A stretch of DNA of 64,000 nucleotides, from NCBI GenBank assembly GCA_006384855.1, contig VCJN01000308.1, forward strand, positions 124,001 through 188,000, given 5' to 3'. The notes beneath the pieces are model-generated. The model was not told where the DNA came from, ran no database searches, and saw nothing but the letters and a program-made list of their open reading frames with translations. Positions within the stretch are counted from its first letter, which is position 1, and every line of letters begins with the position of its first letter. A program made the position numbers and the translations under genes. The stretch is from Tetraselmis striata. Taxonomy: Eukaryota; Chlorophyta; Chlorodendrophyceae; Chlorodendrales; Chlorodendraceae. This document shows, in pieces, positions 1-10,844 of this stretch.

Positions 1-910
1 GACGGCCACGAACCCAAGCACCCGCCGCTCAACGGCTATGCTCAAGTCGTCGGCAGCGAGGAGGGCGAGGTGGTGGGGCTGGCAGCAGCCAGCCAGTTGC
101 GCACACAGCGTAAGAGCACGGAGGCTCAACGCCATGGCGTCAACACGGTGCGCATGGAGGACGGAGAACGTGAGGCCAGGCAGCGGAGGCTGCCTCGCGG
201 CTTCACCACCCCATCGATGGAGATGGCGCAGCAAATGCACAGCCGTACAGAGCTGACGGCGAAGCTCACTAGCGCAGCTCAGAGCGTCACGGTGCATGTG
301 TCACTTGCCAACGGCGGTGGACAGCCGCGCATGCCACTGATGGAGATTGCCAAGCGGCTGGTCAAGCACGAGCCCGTGGAGGATGGCTGGGAGAAGCATG
401 ATGTCATGCGTGCTCTGGAGAGCAAGCGAGTCTCCATCAGCTTGATGGAGGCTTACCAGCTCGAGCGCAGCGGCGGCGGGATGATGGAGAGCGTCATGGC
501 AACAGCATGGGGCGGCGGTGCCCTGAGTACCGAGCCGATCAGCAGCCACGCTCACTCATCCAGGACCTCGAGCGGGGAGCGCGCCTTCGAGGCAGCGATG
601 ATGATGGTGGAGGAGGTCGCTGACCAACAAAGCGGCGGCAAGTCCACCGCGGAGAAGAAGACCGCTGGCGGAGAGGCTGAGACTGAACGGTCTTTTGCCA
701 TTTACCGGCCAGGTCAACTCGCGAGACAACGCGAGGAGGAGGAAGATCGCAAGCGTGCAAATGCGCAGCGCAATGCCAGCACGGCGGTTGAGGAGGCATC
801 AGTATGTCGCCGCAGCGGCAAGTGGGAACCCGCCACTGACTATCGACGCAGTGCTACTGAGGCAGACATCAGGGAGCAAGCACTACGGCTGCCCAAAGGG
901 TCTGAGACCT
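1..910 (+). other. Gag-like or unknown N-terminal region of the left Gypsy fossil
   Basis: This is an open, GC-rich reading region, basic and glutamate/arginine rich, lying upstream of the protease-like segment. I see no zinc knuckle or recognised capsid motif. Its assignment to the retroelement rests only on position and the shared strand. Confidence 0.4.
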
Positions 911-1039
911 GACGCTGCCTGGAGCAGCAGGCGGAAGTCGCCAACAAGGGCAATTTTGCCCTTCAACCCACGGGGGCTGAGGCGAAGGAGCAGCCGGAGA
1001 CGGCTCGGCTTGACACCATCACGTGCGAGTTGCACGCCA

Positions 1040-1400
1040 ACAATACCCTGCTGCAGTGTGAGACCATTTCCGACGGCGGCAGCAGCCACACCCGCATGAA
1101 CGCGTCAGCGATGGAACCAAGCGCGGCGGAGGCCGTGGTGAAGGGCGCTGGCGGGTGGGTAGACGTCGACATGGTGGTGGTGCTCGCCAATGGCAAGCGC
1201 TCATGCGAGCAGCAACGACGATTGCGGGATGGCGTGGTCTTCACGCTTCGGGACCCCATCACCTCAATCATGGCAGCTCATCACGCACCGCGCGTGTACG
1301 AGAATGGAGGCGAGGCACCGGGCTTGCTGCTCGGTGGACCCACCATCACAGCCCTCGGGCTGCGACCGGACCCGGCGACCAGAATCTGCACTTTCCGCGC
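1040..1400 (+). other. Retropepsin-like protease part of the left Gypsy fossil
   Basis: The segment contains a SDGGSSHTRM motif resembling the aspartic protease DTGSS active-site loop. About 80 residues later comes GLLLGGPTITALGL, which resembles the LLG-x-x-WL flap-side motif of retropepsins. Its position upstream of reverse transcriptase fits. The protease would process the Gag-Pol polyprotein. Confidence 0.5.
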
Positions 1401-1689
1401 ACCCAACCGACCAGCCGGCAGAGTGCCACTGCTCAGTCAAACGGCGTGGGAACGGCGGGTCCGCGAGCACCAACCTGTGGTGCGCGTGGAGAGAGCGAGC
1501 TACTGCCATGGGGTGGAGCTCGGCGATGATGAGATGGGGGAGGAGAGTGGGGGGGGCAGTGACGTGTCTCACAGCCACGCCGCCCACGAACCCTCACGGC
1601 GTGACGTGCAAGAGTCCAAGACCTGCGAGCCGGCAGACCTACCGCCTTTGCGGGAGGTGCAGAGCCTGCAGCGTCACGGGCTGGCGAGG

Positions 1690-2680
1690 CTGAGCACCCG
1701 CGAAGAGGGCATCAGCCTGTACGAGCCATGTGGCGGAGGCTACGTTGCCGTGCTGAATGCCATGCTGGCCAACGGTCAGAAGGTGGCCAGATACCGGCAT
1801 TCGGACATCGACCCGGCAGCCCGCAAGGCCGCTGGGCAGCGTGTTCAAGGAGCTCAGTATGAGATATCCGGATCTACTACCAGCTAGCGCGATCAAGGGG
1901 TGGGACTCGTTCCCACAGGACATCACGGCGATCACAGCGGAGGACGTGAGGCGCCTGCCATACATAGACATAGTGGGGTGTGGATGGCCTTGCCCAGGCA
2001 TGAGCAGAGCCAATCGCAACGCGCTGGGATTGCGCGACCGGAGGTCACGTTTGCTCTTTCACGTGGCCGCGTTCATCGAGAAGCTCGAGGAGAAGCAGCC
2101 CACCGGCGTGGGGTGGCTGCTGGAGAACGTGGATACGAGCTGAGACGAGAGACTGTACATCAAAGAGTCTGAGAAATACATCACGAAGATCATCGGGAGA
2201 GCGCTCGTGATTGATGAGGCGGGCTGTGGAGCGAATCATCACCGAGTGCGACGATTCTGGACGAACATGGGGGACGTGGAGAGACTGAAGTTGGCGTGGG
2301 AGAGGCGGGCGGACATGCAGCCACGACTGCTGCGAGAGGTGCTGCCACCGCACCTACGGCCGCATGTCAATCTGCCGACACCACCCAACGGAGTTCGCGT
2401 CAACAAACCGGGGCAGCCACGCGCGTTGCCAACGATCTTGGCGCGATCGGACTCAGATGCCTACTCCGGCGAGGGGGCCGGCATGTTGTTCAACATCAAC
2501 ACGGGCGAGTGGGAACGGCACACTGTCCACCTGAAGGAGGAGCTTTTCGGTTACGAGCCGAACGTAATTCACGGCATATCGCTGCCGGACCATGAGCGCC
2601 TCATAGGCAATGCCATGGGTTTGCACAGCGTAGCGTGGATCGTCGGGCAGCTCTTCGTGGAGCAGCAGCGACTGAGGGAC
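1690..2680 (+). other. C5 cytosine DNA methyltransferase domain inside the left Gypsy fossil
   Basis: Motifs appear in the order expected for DNMT-type enzymes. YEPCGGGYVAVLNAM is an AdoMet-binding motif I, followed by HSDIDPAARKAA. DIVGCGWPCPGMSRAN is the catalytic PC motif IV. GLRDRRSRLLFHVA and LLENV are motifs V-VI. RVRRFWTN and RALPTILARSD lie in the target-recognition side, and ERLIGNAMGLHSV is motif X. The family transfers a methyl group to cytosine C5 in DNA. The domain sits between protease and reverse transcriptase, so it would be made as part of the polyprotein. Captured DNMTs in retrotransposons are known from the charophyte Klebsormidium and from Symbiodinium; I infer a similar, possibly independent, capture here. 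Confidence 0.8.
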
Positions 2681-3199
2681 TTGGAGGAGCTGGAGCGCGC
2701 AGCTCGGGCGGCCCAGGCAGCTCAGCGCGCGGAACGAGAGAGACGAGAGCAACGCAGGATGCAGAGATCCTGCGGGAGAGCATGGCAGCAGCTGTGTCAA
2801 CAGGCGCTATGCTGCTGGCTGCTGCTCATTTGGTTGGGCGGCACGTCAATGCACTTCAGCGAGGCGAGTCGTCTCGGCAACACCACGGTGTTAGCCATGT
2901 TCGTGGCAGTGATGGTGCGCGCGAGCGCGCGCTACCGCCGCGAGGTGACGGCGACAAGCAGGGCGGGGCGCCGAGCTTTCGGCGCCAACGCCGTGTCGGA
3001 CGGCGGCGGGACTGCGGAACGGAGTAGCGCTGCTGCGTGGGCCAATCGTGGCTACACGCAGGCAAGTATGAATGATCACGTGGAGGATGTTTGCAGCCTG
3101 AAGGATCCTGAGAAACACTGGCGGTGCGGGCGCGAGTGCGAGGCTTCACAGCAACGACAGCTAGTGGAGCTCTGCGACAGCTTTTGGGATGACGTGTGG

Positions 3200-3960
3200 G
3201 TGTGGTCCGTCAGCGACCTACCGGCCGTCAACCACTGGGAGTTCAGGATACCGACGACCAACACGCAGCCCATCAAGCGACCCAAGTACCGATTGAGCAA
3301 GACTGAGTGGGACTTCGTGGACAGGTGGTGCAAGGAGCTGTTGGCAGCTGGGGCGATCCGCGAGAGCCAATCTCCCTACAGCATCCCAGTAGTTTGTCCA
3401 CCGAAGAAGGACGACGACGGCAACTGGACCGGGATCCGGGTGTGTTTGGACGCTCGCCCGTTGAACAGTGTCACTGAGTCGTGGGCGTATTGTATGCCCA
3501 AGACAGACGAGCTACTCAGCAAGGTCGCAGGCGCGCGCATGTACAGCGGGTTTGACGCCAAGTCGGCGTTTCATCAGCTGCCCATCGCAGAGGAGGACAG
3601 ACACAAGACTGCCTTTTGGGGCAGCGACCGGCAGTATGAGTGGTGCCGGATGGCGATGGGCTTCAAGAACGCCAGCCAAGCATGGCAGCGTGTCATGGAT
3701 GAGGCCCTTGGCGATCTGCCATTCGTGGCGGTTTACGCCGATGACATCTGTGTCTTTTTAGGCGCAGCCGAGATGAGCGACGCTGAGGTGTTTCAGCAGC
3801 ACCTTCAGCATTTGGAGACGGTGTTTCAGAGGCTCGCAAAGGCGGGCATCAGACTGGCGCCCGGCAAGGGGCGCATGGCCGGGAGGCAGATTGCTTTCTT
3901 GGGCCATTGGGTCGACGGCGAAGGCGTATTCCCGCAGCACTCCAAGGTGGAAGTTGTGGT
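3200..3960 (+). other. Reverse transcriptase part of the left Gypsy fossil
   Basis: The palm motifs are present: FDAKSAFHQLPI with the first catalytic aspartate, MGFKNASQAWQRVMDEAL, and the VYADDICVF box near 3732-3755. The thumb/connection motif FLGHWVDGEG follows. The family is Ty3/Gypsy RT, which copies element RNA into DNA. Confidence 0.9.
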
Positions 3961-4089
3961 GAAGATGCCGCCGCCAACTGACGTTGCGGGGCTTCGGCGC
4001 TTCCTCGGCATGGTGGGCTACTACGGCAAGTTCATCGAGCAAGTTGCAGTCAAGCGCAAGCCGCTGACCAAGCTCACCGGCAAGGTGCC

Positions 4090-4560
4090 GTGGGAGTGGG
4101 GATCGGAGCAGCAACGAGCCTTCGAGCAGCTCAAGGCAGACCTGGTTTCAGCTCCCGTGCTGAGAAATCCGGATTGGAGCCGCCCTTTCATCCTGCACAC
4201 CGATTTCAGCGGAGCTGGATTGGGCGCGGTGTTGGCGCAGGAGGACGACGAAGGACAGGAGTACGTGGTGGAGTTTGCGAGCCGCACCTGCCAAGGCGCG
4301 GAGCCAAACTATGCCAGCTATGAGGGTGAGTGTCTTGCCATGTTGTATGGCATGGACAAGTTCAGATACTATTTGTTTGGCAGGCAGTTTGTGGTGGTGA
4401 CAGATCATCGGCCTTTGGAATAGCTGATGAACACCGCTGAGCTTCGTGGGAAGTTGGCGCGGTGGGCGATGAGGCTCAGCGAGTACGACTTCGTGGTTCG
4501 CTATCGGAAGGGCGTTCATCACGTCAACGCAGATTGTCTGAGTCGGGGGCCCGTGGAGGG
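4090..4560 (+). other. RNase H part of the left Gypsy fossil
   Basis: ILHTDFSGAGLGAVL is the first catalytic region (TDxSxxGxGAVL). EGECLAMLYGMDKFRYYL and VVTDHRP follow as in Gypsy RNase H. A tether motif resembling LARWAMRLSEYDF and NADCLSR comes next, leading into integrase. Confidence 0.85.
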
Positions 4561-4849
4561 CGACCCAACGGAGCTGGATGGGCGCGGTGAGTTTTCACCG
4601 GAGGGCACCGTGCGACATGCAGCAGCCTTTTGGTGCGCAACGGCTCAGAGCAGCCGGCAGCCGGAGCTGTCAGCATGGGCGCGACGCCGCGTGCTGGACA
4701 CCGCCCATGAGGGCACGTCCGACGGCGACTTGGTGGCGGTTACCGGCGAGCTGACGGCGGGACCGCGGAGAGGCGATCCGTGGATGGACGCGGAGGCGAT
4801 GGCGGAGCTGCAGGCGGGCAACGTCAACATGCCGCAACCTTATGCCCGC

Positions 4850-5930
4850 TATACATGGAGAAACAACATCTTGTGGTATTTACACAAGGACGGCACGCAC
4901 CGCGAGGTACCGCCACCCAGTGAGCGAGACACCGTGATTATGGATGTGCATGTCAAGATGGGCCATTTGGGGCGGGATCGGCTGCGCAGTGTTATCGCCG
5001 CTTCATATTTCTGGCCAGGGATGGTGGAGGATGTAGCCCGAGTCAAGAAGGCGTGTCCGGACTGCGATCGGCTGCAACATCGACCCGGCGGCACCAGCGG
5101 TCGCCCAAAGGCAGCCTCACCGCTGGACATGCAGCCGCTGCCGCACTTCGGCATGTTCTACCGCTGGCACTTGGACTTGGCGGGGCCTTTTGAGGCCACC
5201 CGCAGTCGAAATGTCTGGGTGTTGGTGATGGTGGAAGCGGCGAGCAAGTGGGTGGAGTTGGTGCCGCTGCGCACCAAGGAGGCAGCCAACATACGAGAAG
5301 CCTTTCAAGAGAGAGTGCTGGCGCGTTTCGCGGCGCCAGGCGAGGTGTGTACCGACGGCGGTACCGAGTTCAGCGGCGAGTTCCACGAGCTTCTCGTGGA
5401 GCATGACATCGATCATCCGAAGCCGCTGCCCTATCATCCGCAGCCCAATGGGTTGGCGGAAGGGATGGTGAAAACAGTCAAGGAGGCACTGATGCGCTAT
5501 GTGGTTCAGCCCGGCAAGCGCGTCGTGTGGGACACTTTTCTGCCTTCCATCGAGCTGGGCTACCGTTGCAGCAAGCAAGGCAGCACCAAGTACAGCCCAT
5601 ACGAGTTGGTGTACGGCAGGGCACCCGTGTTTCCCGCGCAGGCGAGAGCGCTCTTTGAGGAGAGCGCCGTGGACTTCAGCAGCCCGGAGGGCATGTGGGA
5701 GCTGATGACAGTGCGCGCGGAGCGTTTGGCGCTCATGGTGCCGACGGCGATGCACAACGTGGAGGCGGCGCAGCATCGTGAAGTGATGCGCTATCGCAGG
5801 AGGCGCGCGGGGTTGGTGGCGCCCGGAGTGCAACGCTTCAGCCCCGGCGACTTCGTCTACGTGCAACAGCGGCAGCAAGACGCGCTCGATCCACGAGTGC
5901 GACCGGCTGTCTACAAGGTTTACGAGGTGA
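4850..5930 (+). other. Integrase part of the left Gypsy fossil
   Basis: The HHCC zinc module (HVKMGHLGRDRL ... CPDCDRLQ) is followed by the rve core. WHLDLAGPF carries the first Asp, VCTDGGTEFSGEF the second, and the NGLAEGMVKTVKEAL stretch the Glu. A GPY/F-like C-terminal stretch (GDFVYVQQRQQDAL ... VYKVYEVND) follows. The integrase joins element DNA ends to the host genome. Confidence 0.85.
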
Positions 5931-6049
5931 ACGACAACGGAGTGGTGGTCATCCAAGGAGCTGACGGCGACACGGCGCGCGTGCGCGTTGAGGAGCTGGC
6001 GCGGTGCGCCGTTCCATACGTGGTGTTGCCGGCAGGATTTGAAGACCCG

Positions 6050-6230
6050 AATATGGCGTGCGAGGAGTGCGACGGGCGCGTCAGCACCCAGCGCAACCCG
6101 ATCATCATATGCGAAGACTGTGAACGAGGCTGGCACAAGTTGTGTCATCAGCCACCTGTGGCACGTGTGCCGCGGGGAGCGTGGCGGTGTGCGGAGTGCA
6201 GCGCTGATGACGCAGCGTTGCCGGCACAGT
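6050..6230 (+). other. PHD finger downstream of integrase in the left Gypsy fossil
   Basis: The spacing CEEC ... CEDCERGWHKLCH ... WRCAEC is the Cys4-His-Cys3 pattern of a PHD finger. These domains usually read histone H3 tails. Placed after integrase, it is where chromoviruses carry a chromodomain, so a role in target-site choice is an inference. Confidence 0.8.
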
Positions 6231-6469
6231 GGACATCGGTGGCTTTAGCCGCCACAACAATCAGTGACAACGACGACAGCGACGAGGAGATTCAAGACCC
6301 TGCCCCGCCTTTGCAGCCGACAAGAGCGGCAGTGGCAGCAAGACTGAACTGGGGCATGCCTGGCGCCTGGCACCCAGCAACTGTGACAAGAACGATGAAC
6401 AACCTTCAAGCAACCAATGACTATCTACCGGCAATCAGTAACCAAGTGAGCGAGTACGCTGCGCTAGCC

Positions 6470-7063
6470 AACGTGATCAGCTGGCGCGGCCGAGTAATCT
6501 TTGATCCGTGGGCGGGACATGGCAGCACCGCTGAGGCCTTGCGGCCGTGCGGTGCGACAGTGATCAACAACGACTTCAATCCGGTGTACCAAACTGAGAT
6601 GTGCGAGGCCGCGCTGGAATCCTTTGAGTACCAGTGCGCTCGCGATGTATGTAACCGCAACCGTGGCGATGACGACGATGACGACGACGACGATGACGAC
6701 AACGATGATGACAACACCGCCCCTTTCATAGTGGTGACCTCCCCGTGGTTCCAACTACTTGATCTGGTGCTGCCAATCATGGCGTCATGCGCGGACATCC
6801 TTTTCGTGCAAGTACCGATCTTCTACATCGCGCAGGGACCTTCCCCACGCATGCAGTGGCTACGGCATCTAGGCGACTGTGGGCGGCTCCACATTATTGC
6901 CGGCGACATGCAGCGTAACCGCACTACGCGCCGATCAACCCTGTGGCTCGCGGTCTTCCGCGACAACGAGCTGCGAGAGCGAGAACTGCGAGCTGAGTGG
7001 CGTCACTCCGTGGCGTCAATTCACTTCCACACCGAGGCGTGCGCTGGCGACCAGCATCACTGA
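6470..7063 (+). other. C-terminal methyltransferase-like (Rossmann) domain of the left Gypsy fossil
   Basis: IFDPWAGHGSTAEALRPCG resembles the AdoMet-binding DPxxGxG loop. VINNDFNP would be the acidic strand-2 end, and VVTSPWFQLLDLVLPIM resembles an (N/S/T)PPW catalytic motif IV of amino-methyltransferases. An aspartate-only stretch at about 6665-6712 interrupts the domain. It reads like an N6-adenine or N4-cytosine methyltransferase relative, but I cannot show activity or exact family. Confidence 0.5.
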
Positions 7064-7127
7064 GCGTCAATTGGCGCCCAGCGGCCGTTCACCCTTCTGG
7101 CGACCAACCGTCTGGGGGGGGGGGGGA

Positions 7128-8129
7128 TGGGCCGCCCATTGAGCTGGTGACAGCGCCCCACGCGGGAATGCGAGCATGCGACGGCAGCTGCCGCAGCATC
7201 CGTCATATCCGCGTGCACGTGAAGAACGGGACAGCCAAGCCCTTCCGGGTCGGCTAGGGTTAAAGCTAGGGTTCCATACCCGGTTGAGACCACAGGCAGG
7301 GCACCTGATTGGTTAGGGTTCCATACCCTGGCCATAGCCCTGCGCGAGGCGCAAGGAGACATACATACCGGAGATCAGAGACCCGCCCAAGCACACCTAG
7401 GCGGGACTTCTAAGAGAACTCAGATAGTACCTCTAATCGGGACCTCTAACAGGGACCCCTAAGGTAGACTACCTGCAGAAGACGAAGTACTGTACTGCTG
7501 CTGGTACAAGGCGCAAGACTCACTGTAGCCGCAGCCGAGTAGTACTATAGGACTTAATGAGTACAATTAGACAAGGGCAGTGCGTAATGCGTCTGGCGCG
7601 CGGTGCGCGCACGGGGCGCGTGCTATTAGCACTTAGCGTGACGTGCGGCCGCCTTGCCATGGCCGCGATCGCGTGCTTATAGAGGGCCTCCGCCTTCTGG
7701 CGGTCCCTCTTCCCCCTTGTCTTGCCTGTGTGTGCCTGTGTTTGCCTATGACAGGCATAGGCAAGAGCATGTGTACGGTGTAAGAGACGGAGATCGGCTT
7801 GAGGAACGAGGGCCAAAGGTAATCACGGTAGCCTGCGTGCTTGTCGTACGGTCGCACGCGTGCTGCTCGCTGCATCGTGCGCGCGCGCTGCTGGGGGTGC
7901 TGGGTTGTCACCATTCGACCCGGTACCGACGTAAAGTACTGTAGGAACGGTTGATAGCCGCGACCAGCACTGCATAAAGTACTGCACGGCGTGGCAGTGA
8001 CCTGTGGTGAGAGGCTTCATTGCCACTGGCATTCACCCCCCTGAGTACGGGCAAGACCAGCAACGCTGGTCTGAACTAAAGCCCTATAGGCGTCGGAGAG
8101 GTGCATGTAGTGACTTAGGTTCGCGTTCA
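7128..8129 (+). repeat. Candidate 3' LTR of the left Gypsy fossil
   Basis: The segment starts TG, ends CA, and directly follows a run of about 13 G that could be the polypurine tract. It contains a hairpin near 7681-7715 (gagggcctcc ... ggcggtccctct) that may mark RNA 3'-end formation. The partner LTR lies outside the window, so the ends are a guess. A second copy of its first 60 bases follows immediately. Confidence 0.4.
7129..7187 (+). repeat. 60-bp direct repeat, copy 1 (partner 8131-8189)
   Basis: About 59 bases beginning GGGCCGCCCATTGAGC and ending GCGACGGCAG are repeated essentially identically at 8131-8189, 1 kb downstream. Confidence 0.9.
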
Positions 8130-8130
8130 G

Positions 8131-8189
8131 GGGCCGCCCATTGAGCTGGTGACAGCGCCCCACGCGGGAATGCGAGCATGCGACGGCAG
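8131..8189 (+). repeat. 60-bp direct repeat, copy 2
   Basis: This is the downstream copy of the repeat at 7129-7187. It abuts the putative CA end of the 3' LTR, suggesting a tandem LTR remnant or a recombination scar. Confidence 0.9.
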
Positions 8190-8890
8190 ATTATTGGCCC
8201 CATCACGGCGGCGGCATTACTGGCACACTCTCACGGAAATGCCATGCGTTGCATCGGTAGCAAACTTGGATTAGGCTCAAGCTCGGTCATCTTACAGCGC
8301 ATGCATACGTCCACCCATCACCGGCAGCGCCGGGCATATGCGACGGATGGTAACTACGCCGCCAACAAGTTGCCCCCTATTCATCGCCCGTTTTTATGTG
8401 GTTTTAGCCATGTGCCAAACAATGCCGCTGCCGAGGAACAATTATAAAAGTGCGATAACCGGGAAAAAAATGGCTGCCTCCTTGGCGAAGGAGGCTTGCA
8501 TACACTTGATTACAACGCTCCATGGCCCCGTGGCCCCATGGCTTGGGCACCAAGGCGAGGATACGCGAGGATTTCTGTGTGCAAAGACTTTTGTGGGTTG
8601 TTGATGTGTGCTCGATATCGAACACATATTCACAGCACATAGCGACTATATATATAGTCTCAGATTCGTCGATTTTTGATTCGTTGTAGCTACTCCTGGT
8701 CGAAGTGCCTGCAAGGGCCATGAGTGATATTTATGACGATCATGACATCAACCCATCCGGTACTAGTCGTAGCAATTAGCGGCAGTCGCTACTTGTACTG
8801 GCTGGCGACTACTGCCCGTAAGAAAAAAACACATCTACCAGAACTATCACGTCATGGAAGGAAGCGGGGATTGGAAACGAAAGACGATGG
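8190..8890. other. Stretch with no recognisable gene
   Basis: I see only short open frames without known motifs. Composition is less GC-rich than the left retroelement. Confidence 0.5.
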
Positions 8891-8894
8891 CCGG

Positions 8895-9040
8895 AAATAA
8901 GCTTGAGCGGTAACTACACTATAGCGACTATGTGTTCCCTACTGTGGTCAGAGATAGCGAACCCTAAGAACAACTCGGTTTGAGCGGCAAATAGTAACAT
9001 CGTGCTAGCACGGTGTATTCAATATCAATGTCAATTGATC
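8895..9040 (+). repeat. Fragment of a dispersed repeat family (3'-end type)
   Basis: The sequence around GTGTTCCCTAC, AGAGATAG, CCCTAAGAACAACTC and TGAGCGG, ending in a CAAT-rich tail, matches the ends of the two repeat copies at 61215-61330 and 63200-63335. A shared 3' segment on copies with different 5' starts suggests 5'-truncated retroposition. Confidence 0.6.
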
Positions 9041-9116
9041 CTTACCAGTAATCCTTTAGCTGCGCCGTCAAGCAAGCTGCCGTCTTCCGATCACCGTGCG
9101 CGGGTTCGCTGCAAGA

Positions 9117-9640
9117 TTTGGATTTCAAGTTGAGTATGGTTTTGCTAAAAAGGTCACGCACGTTGTTTCACACGGTCAAGAGCCCAAATGGGCAAAGAGG
9201 TTTGCTAGTAGAAGCGTGGAGGGAAAACGGAGTCTGGGGGGCGCCGTGTGAAACACAACGAAAGAGGAAGAAGGCATGCTCAGTTGTTACGGCTGCTTTT
9301 ATGTCTACTCGTGTTGCACGCGAACGGGCGCAGCGACGGCGGGTGAACTAATAACATTTACCACTTGGCAGCACATGTCGCCGGAAAAGCGGGTAGGAAA
9401 GGAGGAAACCCCATATCTCGTTTAGATCATTTCAAGTTGAGTCTGGTTTTGCCAATGAAGAGCGAACGAAGACAGCGCCGGATTCACGAAGCATGGGTGG
9501 CGCCAAGTCACGAAGTTAAGGGGCACCGGGAGGGTTCTTGCTGCGCCGTTTTGTTGAACTTGGAAGTGGCGAAGAGGCGCGATGTGGCCGAAGAAGAGCC
9601 ACGCGCGACGGGTAAAGGGAGGACGCTGGGGTCGATGTAG
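9117..9640 (+). repeat. Imperfect tandem duplication, period about 307 bp
   Basis: The sequence TTTCAAGTTGAGT(A/C)TGGTTTTGC occurs at about 9122 and 9429, each followed by related but diverged sequence. No protein family is recognised. Confidence 0.45.
9297..9430 (+). repeat. Inverted repeat arm, left (partner 14335-14483)
   Basis: The block from CTTTTATGTCTA through GAACGGGCGC, TACCACTT, AGCACATGT and GGAAAGGAGGAAACCCC reappears reverse-complemented at 14335-14483, roughly 75-80 percent alike by eye. Confidence 0.7.
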
Positions 9641-10610
9641 TCCAGAACGACGTCGGAGTTAGTAGCCCATCCGCCTTGGTGGCGAATGTGAGACAGCGGG
9701 ACCCCGATGGCGTTACCAGCAGAGGCTACACACTAATCGAATTAGCGAATAAGGATGTGAGATGTCCGTGACGTGCCGACGGGGGGGGGGGGGGGGGGGG
9801 GATAAAACCGGATATAGTATCGGCAAGACAAGATGTCGAATGCCAAGCAGTACTCGATACTGTATTAAAGAAGCCGTAGCGACACGCACGGCCGCACCGT
9901 GCCCCATGTTTGCGTGCGCGATATCCTTGGAGGCGCCACGCCGGTTTTAGAAGCTCCATTCGACACACCCGCCGGTGAACCCTGGCCGCGCGCCGCCATT
10001 GGGCATCACAACACCTACTCTCACAGCAGCCACCCCCACCATGCCCCTGAAACTGATTGGTGGCGTTATGTCAATATGCGTGAGCGTCAGCATCGACAAT
10101 GTGCAGCAATTCAAGCCGTCGTGGAGGAAGACGACGGAGTTCGGCCCAATGGCGACATGCTCGGAGGTTATGTTGATAGCAGTCCTGCATTGTCTTGCCC
10201 CTGCCTCCCTACCGCTTCACGATGTCGTTGTTGTCGCCATGAACGTCCAAAAGAAACCCGCCGACACCGCGAAAGATCTGTGTTTATCGACGATACCCTC
10301 TCCGACGCGCTGAAAACGCTTGAGGTGGCTTTCCTCCACTTTATACGGTTACCCTTCCGGTAGAGGCGCGCTCAGCGCCGGTGAACCTTATGTTGCGTAT
10401 GATGACGGTAGCCTCGTCTAGCAGCCGCCACCTACCCACGCTGCACGCCAGTGGCTCCGATATAATCAGTATGTCGAAGACGAAGAAGAGACGCTTCAAC
10501 GATATAGTAGACCGGCTTGGGTCTATGGAGGTCGGGTGGACTGCCAATACGGCGAAGAAGGTGGGACGTGATGACTTCGTGCAGCATGCGCACCTCGCGC
10601 TGTTCAAGGG
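9640..10610 (+). other. Region with poly-G tract and short unidentified open frames
   Basis: A pure G run of about 20 lies at 9781-9801. Open frames at 9899-10363 (154 aa, His/Arg/Cys rich) and 10381-10647 (88 aa, containing SKTKKRRFNDIVDRLG) show no family I recognise. The second runs into the repeat array of the next element, so it could be the truncated remains of a gene or an older transposon. Confidence 0.35.
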
Positions 10611-10830
10611 GAGGTATATTTTTGAGATATACTTTTACATGTTTTGAGATATATACTTTTTGAGATATAATTTTACGCCTTTTGAGAAATAATTTTACAC
10701 GTTTTGAATATATACTTCTTGAGATATAAATTTACACATTTTGGGATATAACTTTTTGAGATATCATTTTATACGTTTTGAGATATAATTGTACACGTTT
10801 TGAGATGTATGTTTTTTTAGTTCGAGATAC
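10610..10830 (+). repeat. Left inverted-repeat array of TTTTGAGATATAA
   Basis: Degenerate head-to-tail copies of TTTTGAGATATAA are separated by short spacers ending in ACG or ACAC. The density of the motif suggests a binding array or a subterminal repeat of the transposon. Confidence 0.8.
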
Positions 10831-10844
10831 AATCATCCGGGCCC

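Larger units (their letters stand above)
1..8129 (+). mobile_element. Ty3/Gypsy-type LTR retroelement fossil with methyltransferase and PHD domains (5' end outside window)
   Basis: Domains in order: a gag-like stretch, a retropepsin-like protease, a C5 cytosine DNA methyltransferase, reverse transcriptase, RNase H, integrase, a PHD finger and a C-terminal methyltransferase-like domain. The protease-RT-RNase H-integrase order is that of Ty3/Gypsy. The left LTR and primer site lie outside the window, so age cannot be read from LTR divergence. The coding region is broken in about four places, so it is a fossil. A G-rich tract at 7113-7126 could be the polypurine tract, and a candidate 3' LTR follows. 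The unusual cargo is the methyltransferase placed between protease and RT, and the chromatin-reader finger placed after integrase. Confidence 0.85.
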
